A DNA stretch of 64,000 nucleotides from positions 75,386 through 139,385 of the forward strand of contig JBIQIY010000014.1 in the NCBI GenBank assembly GCA_044507775.1, given 5' to 3'. Shown piece after piece: positions 17,466 to 27,179 of this stretch. Source of the DNA: Chryseosolibacter sp044507775. Lineage in GTDB: Bacteria > Bacteroidota > Bacteroidia > Cytophagales > Cyclobacteriaceae. Below the pieces are notes generated by a model. It did no database searches, had not been told where the DNA came from, and worked only from the letters and a program-made list of their open reading frames with translations. Both the position numbers and the translations under genes were made by a program. Each line of letters opens with the position of its first letter. The stretch's first letter is position 1.

Positions 17466-17630
17466 ATTTAGAATTTTTTTGAACATCGGATAAATAATTA
17501 ACCAAGGCCAATGTAACAATTATTTTGTAACGCTGCAGTGGTGTGCCCATGTGCTTCATGACACATTTGATACTGCGAAAACACTTATTCCTCCTGCATA
17601 AACGTCGCTGGGAAATTGCTGATTTAATCC

Positions 17631-17638
17631 TACCTTTG
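17631..17638 (+). promoter_or_regulatory. Candidate -7 box (TACCTTTG)
   Basis: TACCTTTG fits the Bacteroidota TAnnTTTG consensus, 15 bp before the methyltransferase ATG at 17654. It supports that start over earlier in-frame ATGs at 17543 and 17558. No good -33 TTG is at standard spacing. Confidence 0.35.
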
Positions 17639-17653
17639 AACCTTTTCCTTTCT

Positions 17654-18463
17654 ATGATAAGACTCATCATTCGGGCCTTCAAAGGCTTTGCCTGGTTCAA
17701 GCGATTAAACGCCAAAGTGACTTATGAAATCCTCGCCAAGCGAATTCCCGCCGAGGACTGGCAGTTTATGAATTACGGGTACGTCCCCAACGACGATGAG
17801 ACTCCGATCTCACTGCCTGACGATCCGAAGGTGCAGAAATACCCGATGCAGATGTATCATTACCTGGCGGCCAAGGCAGAGATAAAGGGCAAACATGTCC
17901 TGGAAGTAGGGAGTGGCCGAGGAGGTGGAGCCCGGTACGTCGCGGGGTCTTTCCAACCTGCGTCTTACACGGGAATGGACATCGCTCAGAGTGCAGTTGA
18001 CCTCGCCAATAAGATACACATTCTTCCAAATCTGCGGTTTATTCAGGGAAGCGCGGAGGCCATTCCCCTTGCCGACAGCAGCATCGACGTCGTTCTCAAC
18101 GTCGAATCCTGTCACGCGTATGGGTCCGTCGATAACTTCCTGCGAGAGGTGAAGCGCGTGCTAAAACCCGGCGGCTATTTGCTACTGGTTGACTTTCGCG
18201 ATGTAAAAAACATGGATCTCCTTCGGGAACAACTACAAAAGAGCGGGTTGACAGTCCTCAGCGAGGAAGATATCGCTCCAAACGTCGTTCGCGCGATGGA
18301 GACTGAAGACGATGCCAAAAAGGAAAGGATTAAGGTATTATTCCCTCCCCGATGGCAAAAACTGTTTGGCGAATTCGCCGGAGTCGTGGGTTCCCGTATT
18401 CACATGAACCTCAAAACAAAAGCGAGGCTCTATCACCGCTTCGTTTTGAGGAAAGACGCCTGA
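17654..18463 (+). CDS. SAM-dependent class I methyltransferase
   Basis: 269 residues from the ATG at 17654. SAM motif I VLEVGSGRGGGARYV at ~83-97, acidic motif II around GMDIAQSAVD, post I GSAEAIPLADSSIDVVLNVES, and LKPGGYLLLVDF. The N-terminal helical part and the order resemble phthiotriol/phenolphthiotriol dimycocerosate methyltransferases and other lipid or sterol O/C-methyltransferases. The substrate is unknown. Divergent from the GH20 gene. Confidence 0.88.
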   Translation: MIRLIIRAFKGFAWFKRLNAKVTYEILAKRIPAEDWQFMNYGYVPNDDETPISLPDDPKVQKYPMQMYHYLAAKAEIKGKHVLEVGSGRGGGARYVAGSFQPASYTGMDIAQSAVDLANKIHILPNLRFIQGSAEAIPLADSSIDVVLNVESCHAYGSVDNFLREVKRVLKPGGYLLLVDFRDVKNMDLLREQLQKSGLTVLSEEDIAPNVVRAMETEDDAKKERIKVLFPPRWQKLFGEFAGVVGSRIHMNLKTKARLYHRFVLRKDA

Positions 18464-18491
18464 CTGACCCGCTGACGGACCGCGAGACGGA

Positions 18492-18968
18492 TCAATGCAT
18501 CCGCGCAACCCAGTTCCTATCGGCGGAAGCCTTGAATTTCTTCTCGTCCTTGTTCCACTTCAGCAAGCGGTTGTCGCTGTTGAAGTTGTAGAACAAGTAC
18601 AACTTTCCGTCGATGATCTTGTAGCTTACCGGATTGATCTTCACGCGTTCGCCATTTAGGGCAACGGTGTAGGCACACCATCCGCCGTAGGCAGGCTCGT
18701 ATTTATCCGGCGACTTCTTGAATTCCTCCACATTTTCAGTGTTGGCAAAATAGTACGTGATTCCTTTGTAGTTCGCGTAAAACTTCGAGTTTCCTTTCAA
18801 TGGTCTGCTGCTCTTGAAATAGCTGACAGGATCGAACTCCCGCATAGCGATTCCATTTTCTGTATTGAAGTTGCGGCGTCTTGAAGCTTCATCGGCCTGC
18901 GCCGTCGCGACGGTCGTCAGGCAAAGCATGGCGCAGGTGACCAAAAGAGGAATAGAACAATTTCTCAT
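18492..18968 (-). CDS. Secreted YHS-domain protein
   Basis: 158 residues from the ATG at 18968, where a signal peptide begins (MRNCSIPLLVTCAMLCLTTVATAQ); the longer frame to 19181 reaches the next gene's start. The mature part contains GIAMREFDPVSYF, ITYYFANTENVEEFKKSPDKYEPAYGGWCAY-type sequence, a YHS domain often tied to metal (copper) handling. In Bacteroidota, secreted YHS proteins of this kind are common and uncharacterised. Divergent from the TIM-barrel gene at 19184. Confidence 0.85.
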   Translation of the reverse strand: MRNCSIPLLVTCAMLCLTTVATAQADEASRRRNFNTENGIAMREFDPVSYFKSSRPLKGNSKFYANYKGITYYFANTENVEEFKKSPDKYEPAYGGWCAYTVALNGERVKINPVSYKIIDGKLYLFYNFNSDNRLLKWNKDEKKFKASADRNWVARMH

Positions 18969-19183
18969 GGGATAAGAGGTACAGGTTTGTCTGTTCATTC
19001 TGGGAGAATTAGGTGAAAAACAGAGATCAGAAAATAAAGTAAAGCAATGGCGAGAAATATCTCTATGATTTGGCGATACACGCCGTAAAATCGCGGCCAA
19101 GGTTCCATATCGTCCACAAACCGAATCTGTAACCGCAAGGAATTTCGGATATTGCTTAGATTTGTACAAACCATCCTCCAATC

Positions 19184-20095
19184 ATGAAGAGACGAAATGC
19201 CCTACAGGCACTCGCGGCAACATCCGGGCTTGCCATCGCGGGGACTTCCGCATCCGGGCAAAATAGCCCCGCGAAAACAAAGTTCAGGTTTTCACTCAAT
19301 ACGAGTACCGTGAGTGGGCAAAAGCCGGGTATCGAGAAATATATTGACATCGCCGCGCGGGCGGGATACGAATGTATCGAGCCCTGGATCGGGGATATCA
19401 AAGCGTATATCGCCAACGGTGGGTCCGTGCGCACACTAAGAAAACTATTGGATGATAGCCATGTGGCCCCTGTGAACGCCATCGGCTTTGCTCCCTGGAT
19501 GACTGATGACGATGCGCAGCGCAAGGCGGGATTCAAACAGATGGAGGAAGAGATGGAACTTCTGGCCGGCCTCGGCTGCCCACGCATTGCTGCTCCTGCT
19601 GCAGGAGTCAAGGATCCCAATCCCGATCTGTTCAAAGTTGGCGAACGCTATCGCGAACTCCTGGAACTGGGAAGGAAAACAGGGGTCAGGCCACAGCTGG
19701 AAATCTGGGGCGCGTCTGTCTTCTTTCACGTCGGCCAGGCGATGATGGCGATCATCGTCGCCAATGATCCGGATGCGCGTATCCTTCCCGATGTATACCA
19801 CTTGCATCGCGGTAATTCAGGGTTTGAAAACCTCAAGATGATCGACGGCAACGTGATCGAGATATTTCATATGAACGACTATCCCGGGAATATTCCGCGT
19901 GAGCAGATGGAGGACAAAGATCGCATCTACCCCGGCGACGGTGTAGCACCACTGAAACAAATCATTGCAGATCTCAAGGCGATGGCTGGAGAAAAGATTC
20001 TCTCCCTTGAACTGTTCAACCGCGAATACTGGAAGCAGGATCCCCTGACAGTAGCGAAAACTGGGTTGGCAAAAATGAAAAAGTTGTGCGCCTAG
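19184..20095 (+). CDS. Tat-type sugar isomerase/epimerase or lyase, TIM-barrel (AP_endonuc_2)
   Basis: 303 residues. The N-terminus MKRRNALQALAATSGLAIAG is a Tat-like signal. The mature TIM barrel has the family metal-site pattern: CIEPWIGD near 63, RPQLEIWGAS near 170, LPDVYHLHRGNSG near 205, IFHMNDYPG near 230 and LSLELFNREYW near 280 (Glu, Asp, His and Glu ligands). Related TIM-barrel proteins act as 3-keto-glycoside lyases or epimerases alongside Gfo/Idh/MocA dehydrogenases. The convergent Gfo/Idh/MocA gene 7 bp downstream fits such a pathway. The exact reaction is not readable. Confidence 0.8.
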   Translation: MKRRNALQALAATSGLAIAGTSASGQNSPAKTKFRFSLNTSTVSGQKPGIEKYIDIAARAGYECIEPWIGDIKAYIANGGSVRTLRKLLDDSHVAPVNAIGFAPWMTDDDAQRKAGFKQMEEEMELLAGLGCPRIAAPAAGVKDPNPDLFKVGERYRELLELGRKTGVRPQLEIWGASVFFHVGQAMMAIIVANDPDARILPDVYHLHRGNSGFENLKMIDGNVIEIFHMNDYPGNIPREQMEDKDRIYPGDGVAPLKQIIADLKAMAGEKILSLELFNREYWKQDPLTVAKTGLAKMKKLCA

Positions 20096-20102
20096 AAGAG
20101 TC

Positions 20103-21182
20103 CTACAAGGTCACCACCTGCCCGGTCTTTACGGACCGATCGCATGCGAATGCGATGCGCAGGCTGTTCACGGCATCTTCCATGTGGTCGGCGAGATCGA
20201 TGTTCTCCTGAACCGCTTTCAGAAAGTATCGCTGCTCGCGGTTGCACAACTCCTGGTGATCGGGCTCATCCTGAAGGTCAATCCATTCATCTTCTCTGGC
20301 AAACTTTTCTTCGCGGGTCAGATCTGAGTAGTGTACGCGAAGGGATTCAGCCTTACTGTGTGATTCAATTGAATCCGACTTGCCGGCAGAGGCAGCTTCC
20401 TTAGCCACGATCGATACGCTCCCCTTGGGACCAATCACATCCTTCACAAAGAACGCAGTCTCACTCATCATCGGCCCCCATCCCGCCTCGTACCACCCCA
20501 CGGATCCATCTTCGAACCGGATCTGCAACTGACCATAATTATAATTGTCGTGGGGAATCTCTTCCGTCAGCTTGGCACCGATGGCACTTACCTGTACGGG
20601 CTTCGATCGCACCATCTGGCACATCACGTCAATATAGTGTACTCCGCAGTCGACGATGGGACTTAAACTCTTCATCAGATTTCGATGAAGCGTCCACATA
20701 TCCCCACTGCTTTGTTGATTGAGGTTCATTCGCATGACAAGTGGCTTGCCCAAACCCTGCGCGACCTCAATAAATTTCTCCCAGGAGGGATGATGCCGGA
20801 GAATATAACCGATAACAAGTTTCTTTCCCGCACGGTTGGCAGCCTTCACAACGCGCTCCGCTCCTTCTACGGAATCAGCCAGTGGTTTTTCAATAAACAC
20901 ATGACAGCCGTTTTCAAATGCATGAATGGCCATCGCCTCATGCGTGTCGGGCCACGTCGAAATCGACACCGCATCAGGACGCGTTTTTGCGAGCGCGGAC
21001 TCGTAATTGTCGAAGAGCTCATATCCACCTCCGAGTTTCTTGTTGAGCACCTCCTTGCTCTTTCCTCGCGAAACGATTCCACATATTTCAAATCCTTCCA
21101 GATCGTGATATGCGCGGGCGTGTGAGCTACCCATGTTGCCGCACCCTACAACGAGAACACGTAAATTATTCTTTGAAGCCAT
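20103..21182 (-). CDS. Gfo/Idh/MocA family oxidoreductase
   Basis: 359 residues, no signal peptide, so cytoplasmic. Rossmann motif GCGNMG at 14-19, EKP at 98-100 (catalytic Lys99), and a dimeric beta-sheet C-terminal domain with HYIDVM near 178. Oxidises or reduces a sugar or cyclitol hydroxyl with NAD(P). It is the last gene of a probable four-gene minus-strand unit (24916 to 20103) with two envelope proteins and a second, exported Gfo/Idh/MocA enzyme. It may supply the cytoplasmic step, such as reduction of an imported keto sugar. Confidence 0.88.
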   Translation of the reverse strand: MASKNNLRVLVVGCGNMGSSHARAYHDLEGFEICGIVSRGKSKEVLNKKLGGGYELFDNYESALAKTRPDAVSISTWPDTHEAMAIHAFENGCHVFIEKPLADSVEGAERVVKAANRAGKKLVIGYILRHHPSWEKFIEVAQGLGKPLVMRMNLNQQSSGDMWTLHRNLMKSLSPIVDCGVHYIDVMCQMVRSKPVQVSAIGAKLTEEIPHDNYNYGQLQIRFEDGSVGWYEAGWGPMMSETAFFVKDVIGPKGSVSIVAKEAASAGKSDSIESHSKAESLRVHYSDLTREEKFAREDEWIDLQDEPDHQELCNREQRYFLKAVQENIDLADHMEDAVNSLRIAFACDRSVKTGQVVTL

Positions 21183-21315
21183 GCTTAAGTTTCGCGATCA
21201 AAACTCATGTAAAAAACTAACATTTTTCTCCGTGGTGCTATATGAAACATTCAGCAGGACGTTTGTAAGATCATCCTGCGTAGTGGTGAAGAGATCAACT
21301 TGAAAGCGTGAACAA

Positions 21316-22374
21316 TTAAACTCGCTCAAGTTTTACCGGATAAGTCTTATTTGCATTCCACTGGCACACGTAAATATTCTTGTCGCCGTCGATGCAGACA
21401 TCGTGGCAATGTTGAAAGACCGGCTGTTCCTGGACCATCAACTGGAGTTCTCCGTTCTCATAAACCGGTTTAGTGCCGCCCGGGTTGGAGACCACCTTGT
21501 CCTTCTTGTCGAGGATAGTCACAAAGCCGGAGTTCGGTGTCTGGTTGAGATAGCGCAAGCGCGACCAGCACACGCCGGCGTAAATATTTTCGTCATCTAT
21601 AACGGCGCGACATACAAAGGCACCAGGAAGGAATATCGTCGACAAATATTTTCCGTCGAGTGTAAAGCGCTTAAAGGAATTATGCGCGCGCGAAGTACAC
21701 AACAATGTGATATTATTCTTGTCACGGTCATCGATACAAACGCCGTGGGCTGTGCTGAAATTCTCGTCGCCTTCGCCCGGGCCGCCGAATTTCCGGATGA
21801 ATTCTCCTTTGGCGGAATAGTGCAGGATGTATTGCGACCCATAGCCATCGGCCACATAGATGTCGCCGTTGGGAGCGATGGCCGTTTCCGTCGGCTTGTA
21901 ACTCATCTTCTCTTCGTACACACCCGTTTTGAGCGGATCGGGTAGCTCAAGAAGAATTTTTCCATCGAGCGTAGTTTTCACGACACGTCCTCCATTATCG
22001 CTGATAAAGAGCACCTCCTCGCCACCTTCATCGAAGATCGTCAGCCCGTGACCCGCGGGAAATTCATGCCCCCAGGTTTTAATCAGTTTTCCGGAGCGAT
22101 CGTAGATAATGATATTATTCTTTGTCTCGTCCGTCACCATGATGAGGCGGCCTTTTCTATCCATCACCATTTCATGGCAGTTTTTTACCGGTGTATTACC
22201 GGGATCCAGGTTTCCCCAGTTCTTATGCACACGGTAACGAAAGTTGCCATGGCCAATGATCTCATCCTCCATAATAGGTTTGCTGATAACGTTAAAAACG
22301 GGCAAGGCAAACGCTGCGCTGGTGGCGGCTGTGATTTTCAAAAAATCGCGCCGGCTGCGAAAACTGTTTTTCAT
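21316..22374 (-). CDS. Tat-exported six-bladed beta-propeller (NHL-like) protein
   Basis: 352 residues. The N-terminus has RSRRDFLKITAATSAAFALP, a consensus Tat signal. The mature part shows repeated propeller blades (KGRLIMVTDE, GEEVLFISDN, NGDIYVADGYGSQYI, KNITLLCTSRAHNS, KNIYVCQWNANKTYPVKLE) as in NHL/peptidyl-alpha-hydroxyglycine lyase-like proteins. The role is unknown; it may be a lactonase or a binding scaffold. Within a four-gene minus-strand unit, 45 bp after DUF6807. Confidence 0.82.
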   Translation of the reverse strand: MKNSFRSRRDFLKITAATSAAFALPVFNVISKPIMEDEIIGHGNFRYRVHKNWGNLDPGNTPVKNCHEMVMDRKGRLIMVTDETKNNIIIYDRSGKLIKTWGHEFPAGHGLTIFDEGGEEVLFISDNGGRVVKTTLDGKILLELPDPLKTGVYEEKMSYKPTETAIAPNGDIYVADGYGSQYILHYSAKGEFIRKFGGPGEGDENFSTAHGVCIDDRDKNNITLLCTSRAHNSFKRFTLDGKYLSTIFLPGAFVCRAVIDDENIYAGVCWSRLRYLNQTPNSGFVTILDKKDKVVSNPGGTKPVYENGELQLMVQEQPVFQHCHDVCIDGDKNIYVCQWNANKTYPVKLERV

Positions 22375-22419
22375 GGTATAGTTGTATGCGAAACAGAGAC
22401 TGCCGGTTCGCCGACAGCA

Positions 22420-23493
22420 CTACTTTGTCTTTGAAAACTTGTTGAACTCCGTCGTAACCTGTTCATCCGTAAGGTGTGCACCGGAATTGATCAATACTTT
22501 GTACCGAAAGGTCACAGACTTTCCTGCGGGAAGTTTAAAATCGAGCACTTCCTTGCCTTTGCTGAATTCTTTTTGACCGAGTGGATTAGCAGCAAAAAGT
22601 CCATAACCGCGGGCGTGCCAATAGGTCGGGTACCCTACGTTCTTCGGATGATCGAGGATTACCAGCGAGACCGGCCTCGATCCAATTACACCGTTTAGGT
22701 TAACCCACTTTCCGCGCGTACCCCACACATCATCCCCTTCCTTCCCTTCACTGCTCCTGTACTTCCCTGTAACACCTTCGTTGTTAAGTTTTGGAACAGA
22801 CGTCGCCTGCCCGCTTGCATCCGTGAATACTTCCGGTTTGTCCGACGGATGTTCCAACTCACGGGCTACGCGGATGCCGATCACGCCTTCCTTGTTATCC
22901 TTGAATGAAACATCTTCCTTCAGCGCCGTCAATGTTGTGATCCGCTCGATCGCACGCAGGTTACCGGAGCTTCTGAAAATATAGCGTGTATCCTCGCGAA
23001 GGAGATTGGTGCCATCGGGCTTCTGCCAATCCGCCGTCACTTCCAGGACAGCCTTATCGTTGTCGGCCTCCATCTTGTTGACCGACCGGTGCTTTACAGT
23101 TCCAAAGTGATCTTTCTTTTCAGCGGGAATGCTGGTAGAGTTGTTCCAGAAGTCCAGGCCGTTGACATTACCATAATTCAACCACATCCCGACGTGGTGC
23201 GGATGATCTACGCGTTCACCCGGTCGCGGATCCAACGGCCAGCCCCGCGTAACAGGTATGCCATCCGCCGTGAGAAGAGGGTAAAGCGAAGGCTTCTTGA
23301 TCTCGGCAGGATAAATATAAGAGGTAAACGGCTTGCCATCGACGAGAATGTCAATGCGTTCGTCCGCCTTGTTCTCAACAATGGCAAACCGTTTGGATTG
23401 AGAAGTCTCCTGCATCGTAAAGGCCGTCATGCCCAGCGTCGCGAGCAAAAACAATGAAAATACAATCGCCAGCCTTCGATTCTTGACTACCAT
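22420..23493 (-). CDS. DUF6807 (PmoA-like) secreted protein
   Basis: 357 residues with a signal peptide (LAIVFSLFLLATLGMTAFT). The PmoA/DUF6807 pattern is clear: VDGKPFTSYIYP, WPLDPRPGERVDHPHHVGMWLNYGNVNGLDFW, HARGYGLFAANPLG and RYKVLI near the C-terminus. The 'PmoA' label in databases does not imply methane oxidation. The family occurs near Gfo/Idh/MocA and DUF1080 genes; function unknown, possibly carbohydrate binding or processing. Part of the 24916-20103 unit. Confidence 0.87.
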   Translation of the reverse strand: MVVKNRRLAIVFSLFLLATLGMTAFTMQETSQSKRFAIVENKADERIDILVDGKPFTSYIYPAEIKKPSLYPLLTADGIPVTRGWPLDPRPGERVDHPHHVGMWLNYGNVNGLDFWNNSTSIPAEKKDHFGTVKHRSVNKMEADNDKAVLEVTADWQKPDGTNLLREDTRYIFRSSGNLRAIERITTLTALKEDVSFKDNKEGVIGIRVARELEHPSDKPEVFTDASGQATSVPKLNNEGVTGKYRSSEGKEGDDVWGTRGKWVNLNGVIGSRPVSLVILDHPKNVGYPTYWHARGYGLFAANPLGQKEFSKGKEVLDFKLPAGKSVTFRYKVLINSGAHLTDEQVTTEFNKFSKTK

Positions 23494-23548
23494 TACTATG
23501 AGGTTAATTTACTGTTTCTATAAATGACCTGATTAATCGCGGCGCTGT

Positions 23549-24916
23549 CTAGACCTCATTCGAAATGATATACGGCTTCCGGTATTCACGTGTCAGCATA
23601 GCGTCGGCTTCGGGATCATTTTCAAACTTCTCCTTGGCGCCGTTGAATTTCAGCTGACGGCCGAGGCGATACGAAATATTCGCGAGCAACGGAATGGCGG
23701 AAGACATGAATCCAACTTCAATGTCGCAGTGCAGTGAGTCGCTCTTTCCTGTGCGGATAGCGTCGATAAAATTCGCGTAGTGCTCGGATCCTCCCGGAGG
23801 CGCCAGCGGATCATTCGATGCTTTGGCTTCTTCAAGTCCCGACCCGGCAAACGGTGTCGTTTCGCGCAAACGGAAAGCTTTCCAGGTACTGCCATCGAGT
23901 TCCAGGTATCCTTTTGTACCATAAAAAATATTTCCAATGCGGCTGTCCAGACTGGATTCGCCGTTGGAAGATCCACCGCGCGTTTCGAACTCGAGCATCT
24001 TACCATCGGCGTACTTCACGATAGTCGATTGCGTACTCGGTGTTTCCTGCGCGCATTCCTGCGGAGTCCATCCGTATATTCCACCGGACGAAAATACAGA
24101 GACCGGATGCTCGTTTTTATTCAGGCCCCAGCGTGCGATATCGAACTGGTGAGGTCCCTGGTTCCCTGTATCGCCGTTGCCGGTATTCCAGAACCAGTGC
24201 CAGTTGTAATGCGTTTTCTTTTCGTTGTACGGCTGGTAAGCAGCAGGACCCACCCATTGGTCGTAGTGCAAAGTAGAGGGCGGTGTGCTGTCCTTTGCTA
24301 TGCCGAAGGAGTCGCGGGGTTTGATGCAAAGGCCGCGAGCCATGTACACTTCGCCGATGCCTCCTTCGTGAAGAAATTTCATCGCCGCCATGACATTGGC
24401 GATTGAACGGTTCTGAAAACCTACCTGAACGCGACGGTCGTATTTGCGCGCAGCCTCGATCATTTTCCGGCCTTCGAATATGTTATGACTTGCTGGCTTT
24501 TCAACGTAGACGTGCTTACCTGCCTGACACGCCCAGATGGTTCCAAGAGCATGCCAAAAGTTGGGAGTAGCAAACGACACGGCGTCGATATCCTTATCAT
24601 CAAAGACCTTGCGCATATCCCACTCCGTTCCGGGCTTGTTGCCAGCCTTATCCTGAACGACCTTGCTCGACGGAGCAAAATATTGTTCATCGACATCACA
24701 CAACGTTTTCAGGAGCACATTGCGGCTTGTTTTCAGATCGCACCAACGGTTGATGTGGGTTTTGCCCTGGCCCCTGATACCAACTACCGCCAGATTAATG
24801 CGATCATTGGAGCCAATGATGGAGCCGTAGGACTTGGCGCTGAAGGTCATTCCGCCAATGGCGAGCCCGGCCGTACCCATCACGCTCTGTTTGATAAAGT
24901 CTCTTCTTTTTGTCAT
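23549..24916 (-). CDS. Tat-exported Gfo/Idh/MocA oxidoreductase
   Basis: 455 residues. Tat signal MTKRRDFIKQSVMGTAGLAI, then a Rossmann domain (AVVGIRGQGKTH near 43-54) and EKP at 139-141. The C-terminal domain has the exported-subfamily features HWFWNTGNGDTGNQGPHQFD, with the conserved GPHxxD, and YRLGRQLKF near the end. Tat export implies folding with bound NAD(P), as in glucose-fructose oxidoreductase. Likely activity: oxidation of a glycoside, often at C3, in the periplasm. It is the first gene of the four-gene minus-strand unit. Confidence 0.88.
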   Translation of the reverse strand: MTKRRDFIKQSVMGTAGLAIGGMTFSAKSYGSIIGSNDRINLAVVGIRGQGKTHINRWCDLKTSRNVLLKTLCDVDEQYFAPSSKVVQDKAGNKPGTEWDMRKVFDDKDIDAVSFATPNFWHALGTIWACQAGKHVYVEKPASHNIFEGRKMIEAARKYDRRVQVGFQNRSIANVMAAMKFLHEGGIGEVYMARGLCIKPRDSFGIAKDSTPPSTLHYDQWVGPAAYQPYNEKKTHYNWHWFWNTGNGDTGNQGPHQFDIARWGLNKNEHPVSVFSSGGIYGWTPQECAQETPSTQSTIVKYADGKMLEFETRGGSSNGESSLDSRIGNIFYGTKGYLELDGSTWKAFRLRETTPFAGSGLEEAKASNDPLAPPGGSEHYANFIDAIRTGKSDSLHCDIEVGFMSSAIPLLANISYRLGRQLKFNGAKEKFENDPEADAMLTREYRKPYIISNEV

Positions 24917-25114
24917 CGTGAACAGTTTTATATGAGGTATAAGATAAGTATTTGGTTTCAGTCATTCAAGGTGCCGGAAATTCCTTCGTCACGTTCCCAT
25001 TAGTAAGCCTCATCCGAAAAGCCGTTTGTGGCCAGAATTATACACAACGAACGGAGAATATCCTAAATTTAGGTAATTGATTTGACAGGAGGTGGGATTC
25101 AATAATAATTTGGT

Positions 25115-27178
25115 ATGAAAAAAGGCACTTTCTTTCTCTTGATCATTGGCATCCTCCCTTTCGTACCATGGCGGGCAACAGGTCAGCAACAGATCCTCGA
25201 CCCCGAATGGCATCACCTTCGAAATAACGGAACGCGCGAGTGGACCGAGTTCGCGGAGAAGGCCGAAGCCTCCAGGCTCCAGCTTGCATTCACATCAAAC
25301 ATCAACAACGATGAGCACACGCTTTCCTTCCGCCAGTACGATATCAAGCAGCGATGGCGCGTGATCCTCAATGGCCAGGCACTCGGCGCGTTGGTGGAAG
25401 ACGAAAAAGATCTGATGGCCTATCTTCGCATTCCCCCGGGCTTGCTGCGGCGCGACAATACACTCGAGATTTCGTCGGACGATCCGGACCCGGATGACAT
25501 CCGGGTCGGCGAGATTGCCCTGCATGCACTTGCCCTCGACAGTCTTCTGTCGCAGGCGCACCTTGAGGTGAGCGTGCTCGATCAAGACTCACAGCAGGGA
25601 ATCCCGTGCCGCCTGACGATCGTTAACGGTCAGGGCGTACTACAGACCGTGTCGGCTTCGCCCGCCGACAAGCTCGCCGTTCGTCCCGGATATGTTTATA
25701 CGCCGACGGGCACGCTTGCGCTCGGGCTTCCGGTGGGAAATTATACTGTATATGTCACGCGCGGATTTGAATACGGAGTGGATTCCACACGACTCGAACT
25801 GCACATGGGAGACAATCTCCAACATACATTTACCATTGCGCGAGAGGTCTCTACAACGGGATGGGCGGCCAGCGACACGCACATTCACACTTTCACATGG
25901 TCAAAGCACGGAGATGCAACCGCAGCGGAACGCGTGCTCACGATTGCCGGCGAAGGAATCGAATTGCCCGTGATCACCGATCACAACATCCACGTCGACC
26001 TGGAACCGTACATCCTCGGTCAACAACTCGCGCCTTACTTTACGCCGGTTACGGGCAATGAAGTCACTACGCGCGTCGGGCATTTCAATATTTTCCCCGT
26101 AAGCGGCGATGCGATCGCAAATCACAACGCCTCGAACTGGAAGACACTCGGTGAAAGCATGGGCGATCCCGCAGGGTCCAAAGCGATCATCCTCAACCAC
26201 GCCCGCGATATCCATCTCGGGTTTCGACCATTCGATCCCTCCCGACACCTGTCGGCAGCGGGCGTGCGGCTCGATGATTGGCCACTCCCCGCCAATGCGA
26301 TGGAAGTCATGAATTCGGGATCACAGCAATCCGACCAACTGGAACTGATGCGAGACTGGTTTGGCATGCTCAACGGCGGGCACGTTATTTCACCCGTCGG
26401 CGCAAGCGACTCACATGACGTCAGTCGCTTCATCGTCGGACAAGCGCGAACCTATATCCGATGTAATGACGACGACCCCGGAGCCATCAATGTGACGGAA
26501 GCTGTCAGGAATTTTATCGACGGCAACGTAATGGTGAGCTTCGGCTTGCTGGCGGAAATCGAGATCAACGATGCCTATGGTCCCGGCGAGATCGTCCCCT
26601 CCTCGGATGAAGTAAAAGTCTCGATCAAGGTCTCCGGCCCCGCCTGGGCCCGCGCCGAAAAGGTCGTGCTGTATGCGAATGGAAAAAAAATACGCGAAGA
26701 AAATATCGATAGCCAACACGGTTCGCCTGATAAGGCAGGTGTTAAATGGAGTGGGGACTGGAACCTCACACTTCCCCGACAGGACGTCTTCCTCGTCGCC
26801 ATGGCTGACGGGCCTTCGGATGCTCTGCCTTACTGGCCCATCGCCAAACCCTTTCAGCCCGTGTCTCGCGACTGGAATCCACGTCTCTTTGCCCTAAGCG
26901 GAGCCGTATGGCTCGACGGTGACAAAAACGGAATCCGGAACACCGCGCACGACTATGCTCAAACGGTAGTAAGACAAGCAGGATCAGACATGAAAAGGTT
27001 AATGCAGGACCTCGCATCGTTCAACGAATCAGTCGCAATTCAGGCGGCTGCACTGCTCTTTAAGCAAGGTAAAAATCTGAAAGGCGCCGCGATAAGCCAG
27101 GCCCTGGCCGAAGCCTCGCCGGAAACACGATCCGGCTTCAACATTGTTATTGAAGAACTGGCCGCGCGATCAGAGTGA
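25115..27178 (+). CDS. CehA/McbA-type metallohydrolase with PHP domain
   Basis: 687 residues with a signal peptide. The N-terminal ~240 residues are beta-rich (jelly-roll and carboxypeptidase-regulatory-like). The PHP metal-binding module starts with SDTHIHTF (Asp254, His256, His258) and VITDHN at 287-291, with VGASDSHD further on. The ~120 C-terminal residues follow a second beta domain. CehA/McbA proteins include carbaryl hydrolases, but the native substrate is unknown. Its stop is one base from that of the convergent DUF1080 gene, which suggests a compact locus. Confidence 0.85.
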   Translation: MKKGTFFLLIIGILPFVPWRATGQQQILDPEWHHLRNNGTREWTEFAEKAEASRLQLAFTSNINNDEHTLSFRQYDIKQRWRVILNGQALGALVEDEKDLMAYLRIPPGLLRRDNTLEISSDDPDPDDIRVGEIALHALALDSLLSQAHLEVSVLDQDSQQGIPCRLTIVNGQGVLQTVSASPADKLAVRPGYVYTPTGTLALGLPVGNYTVYVTRGFEYGVDSTRLELHMGDNLQHTFTIAREVSTTGWAASDTHIHTFTWSKHGDATAAERVLTIAGEGIELPVITDHNIHVDLEPYILGQQLAPYFTPVTGNEVTTRVGHFNIFPVSGDAIANHNASNWKTLGESMGDPAGSKAIILNHARDIHLGFRPFDPSRHLSAAGVRLDDWPLPANAMEVMNSGSQQSDQLELMRDWFGMLNGGHVISPVGASDSHDVSRFIVGQARTYIRCNDDDPGAINVTEAVRNFIDGNVMVSFGLLAEIEINDAYGPGEIVPSSDEVKVSIKVSGPAWARAEKVVLYANGKKIREENIDSQHGSPDKAGVKWSGDWNLTLPRQDVFLVAMADGPSDALPYWPIAKPFQPVSRDWNPRLFALSGAVWLDGDKNGIRNTAHDYAQTVVRQAGSDMKRLMQDLASFNESVAIQAAALLFKQGKNLKGAAISQALAEASPETRSGFNIVIEELAARSE

Positions 27179-27179
27179 T

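Noticed and set aside
22420..23493. Methane monooxygenase subunit PmoA
   Set aside because: The database name is a label for DUF6807; the protein is a soluble secreted beta protein with no membrane segments or copper site.
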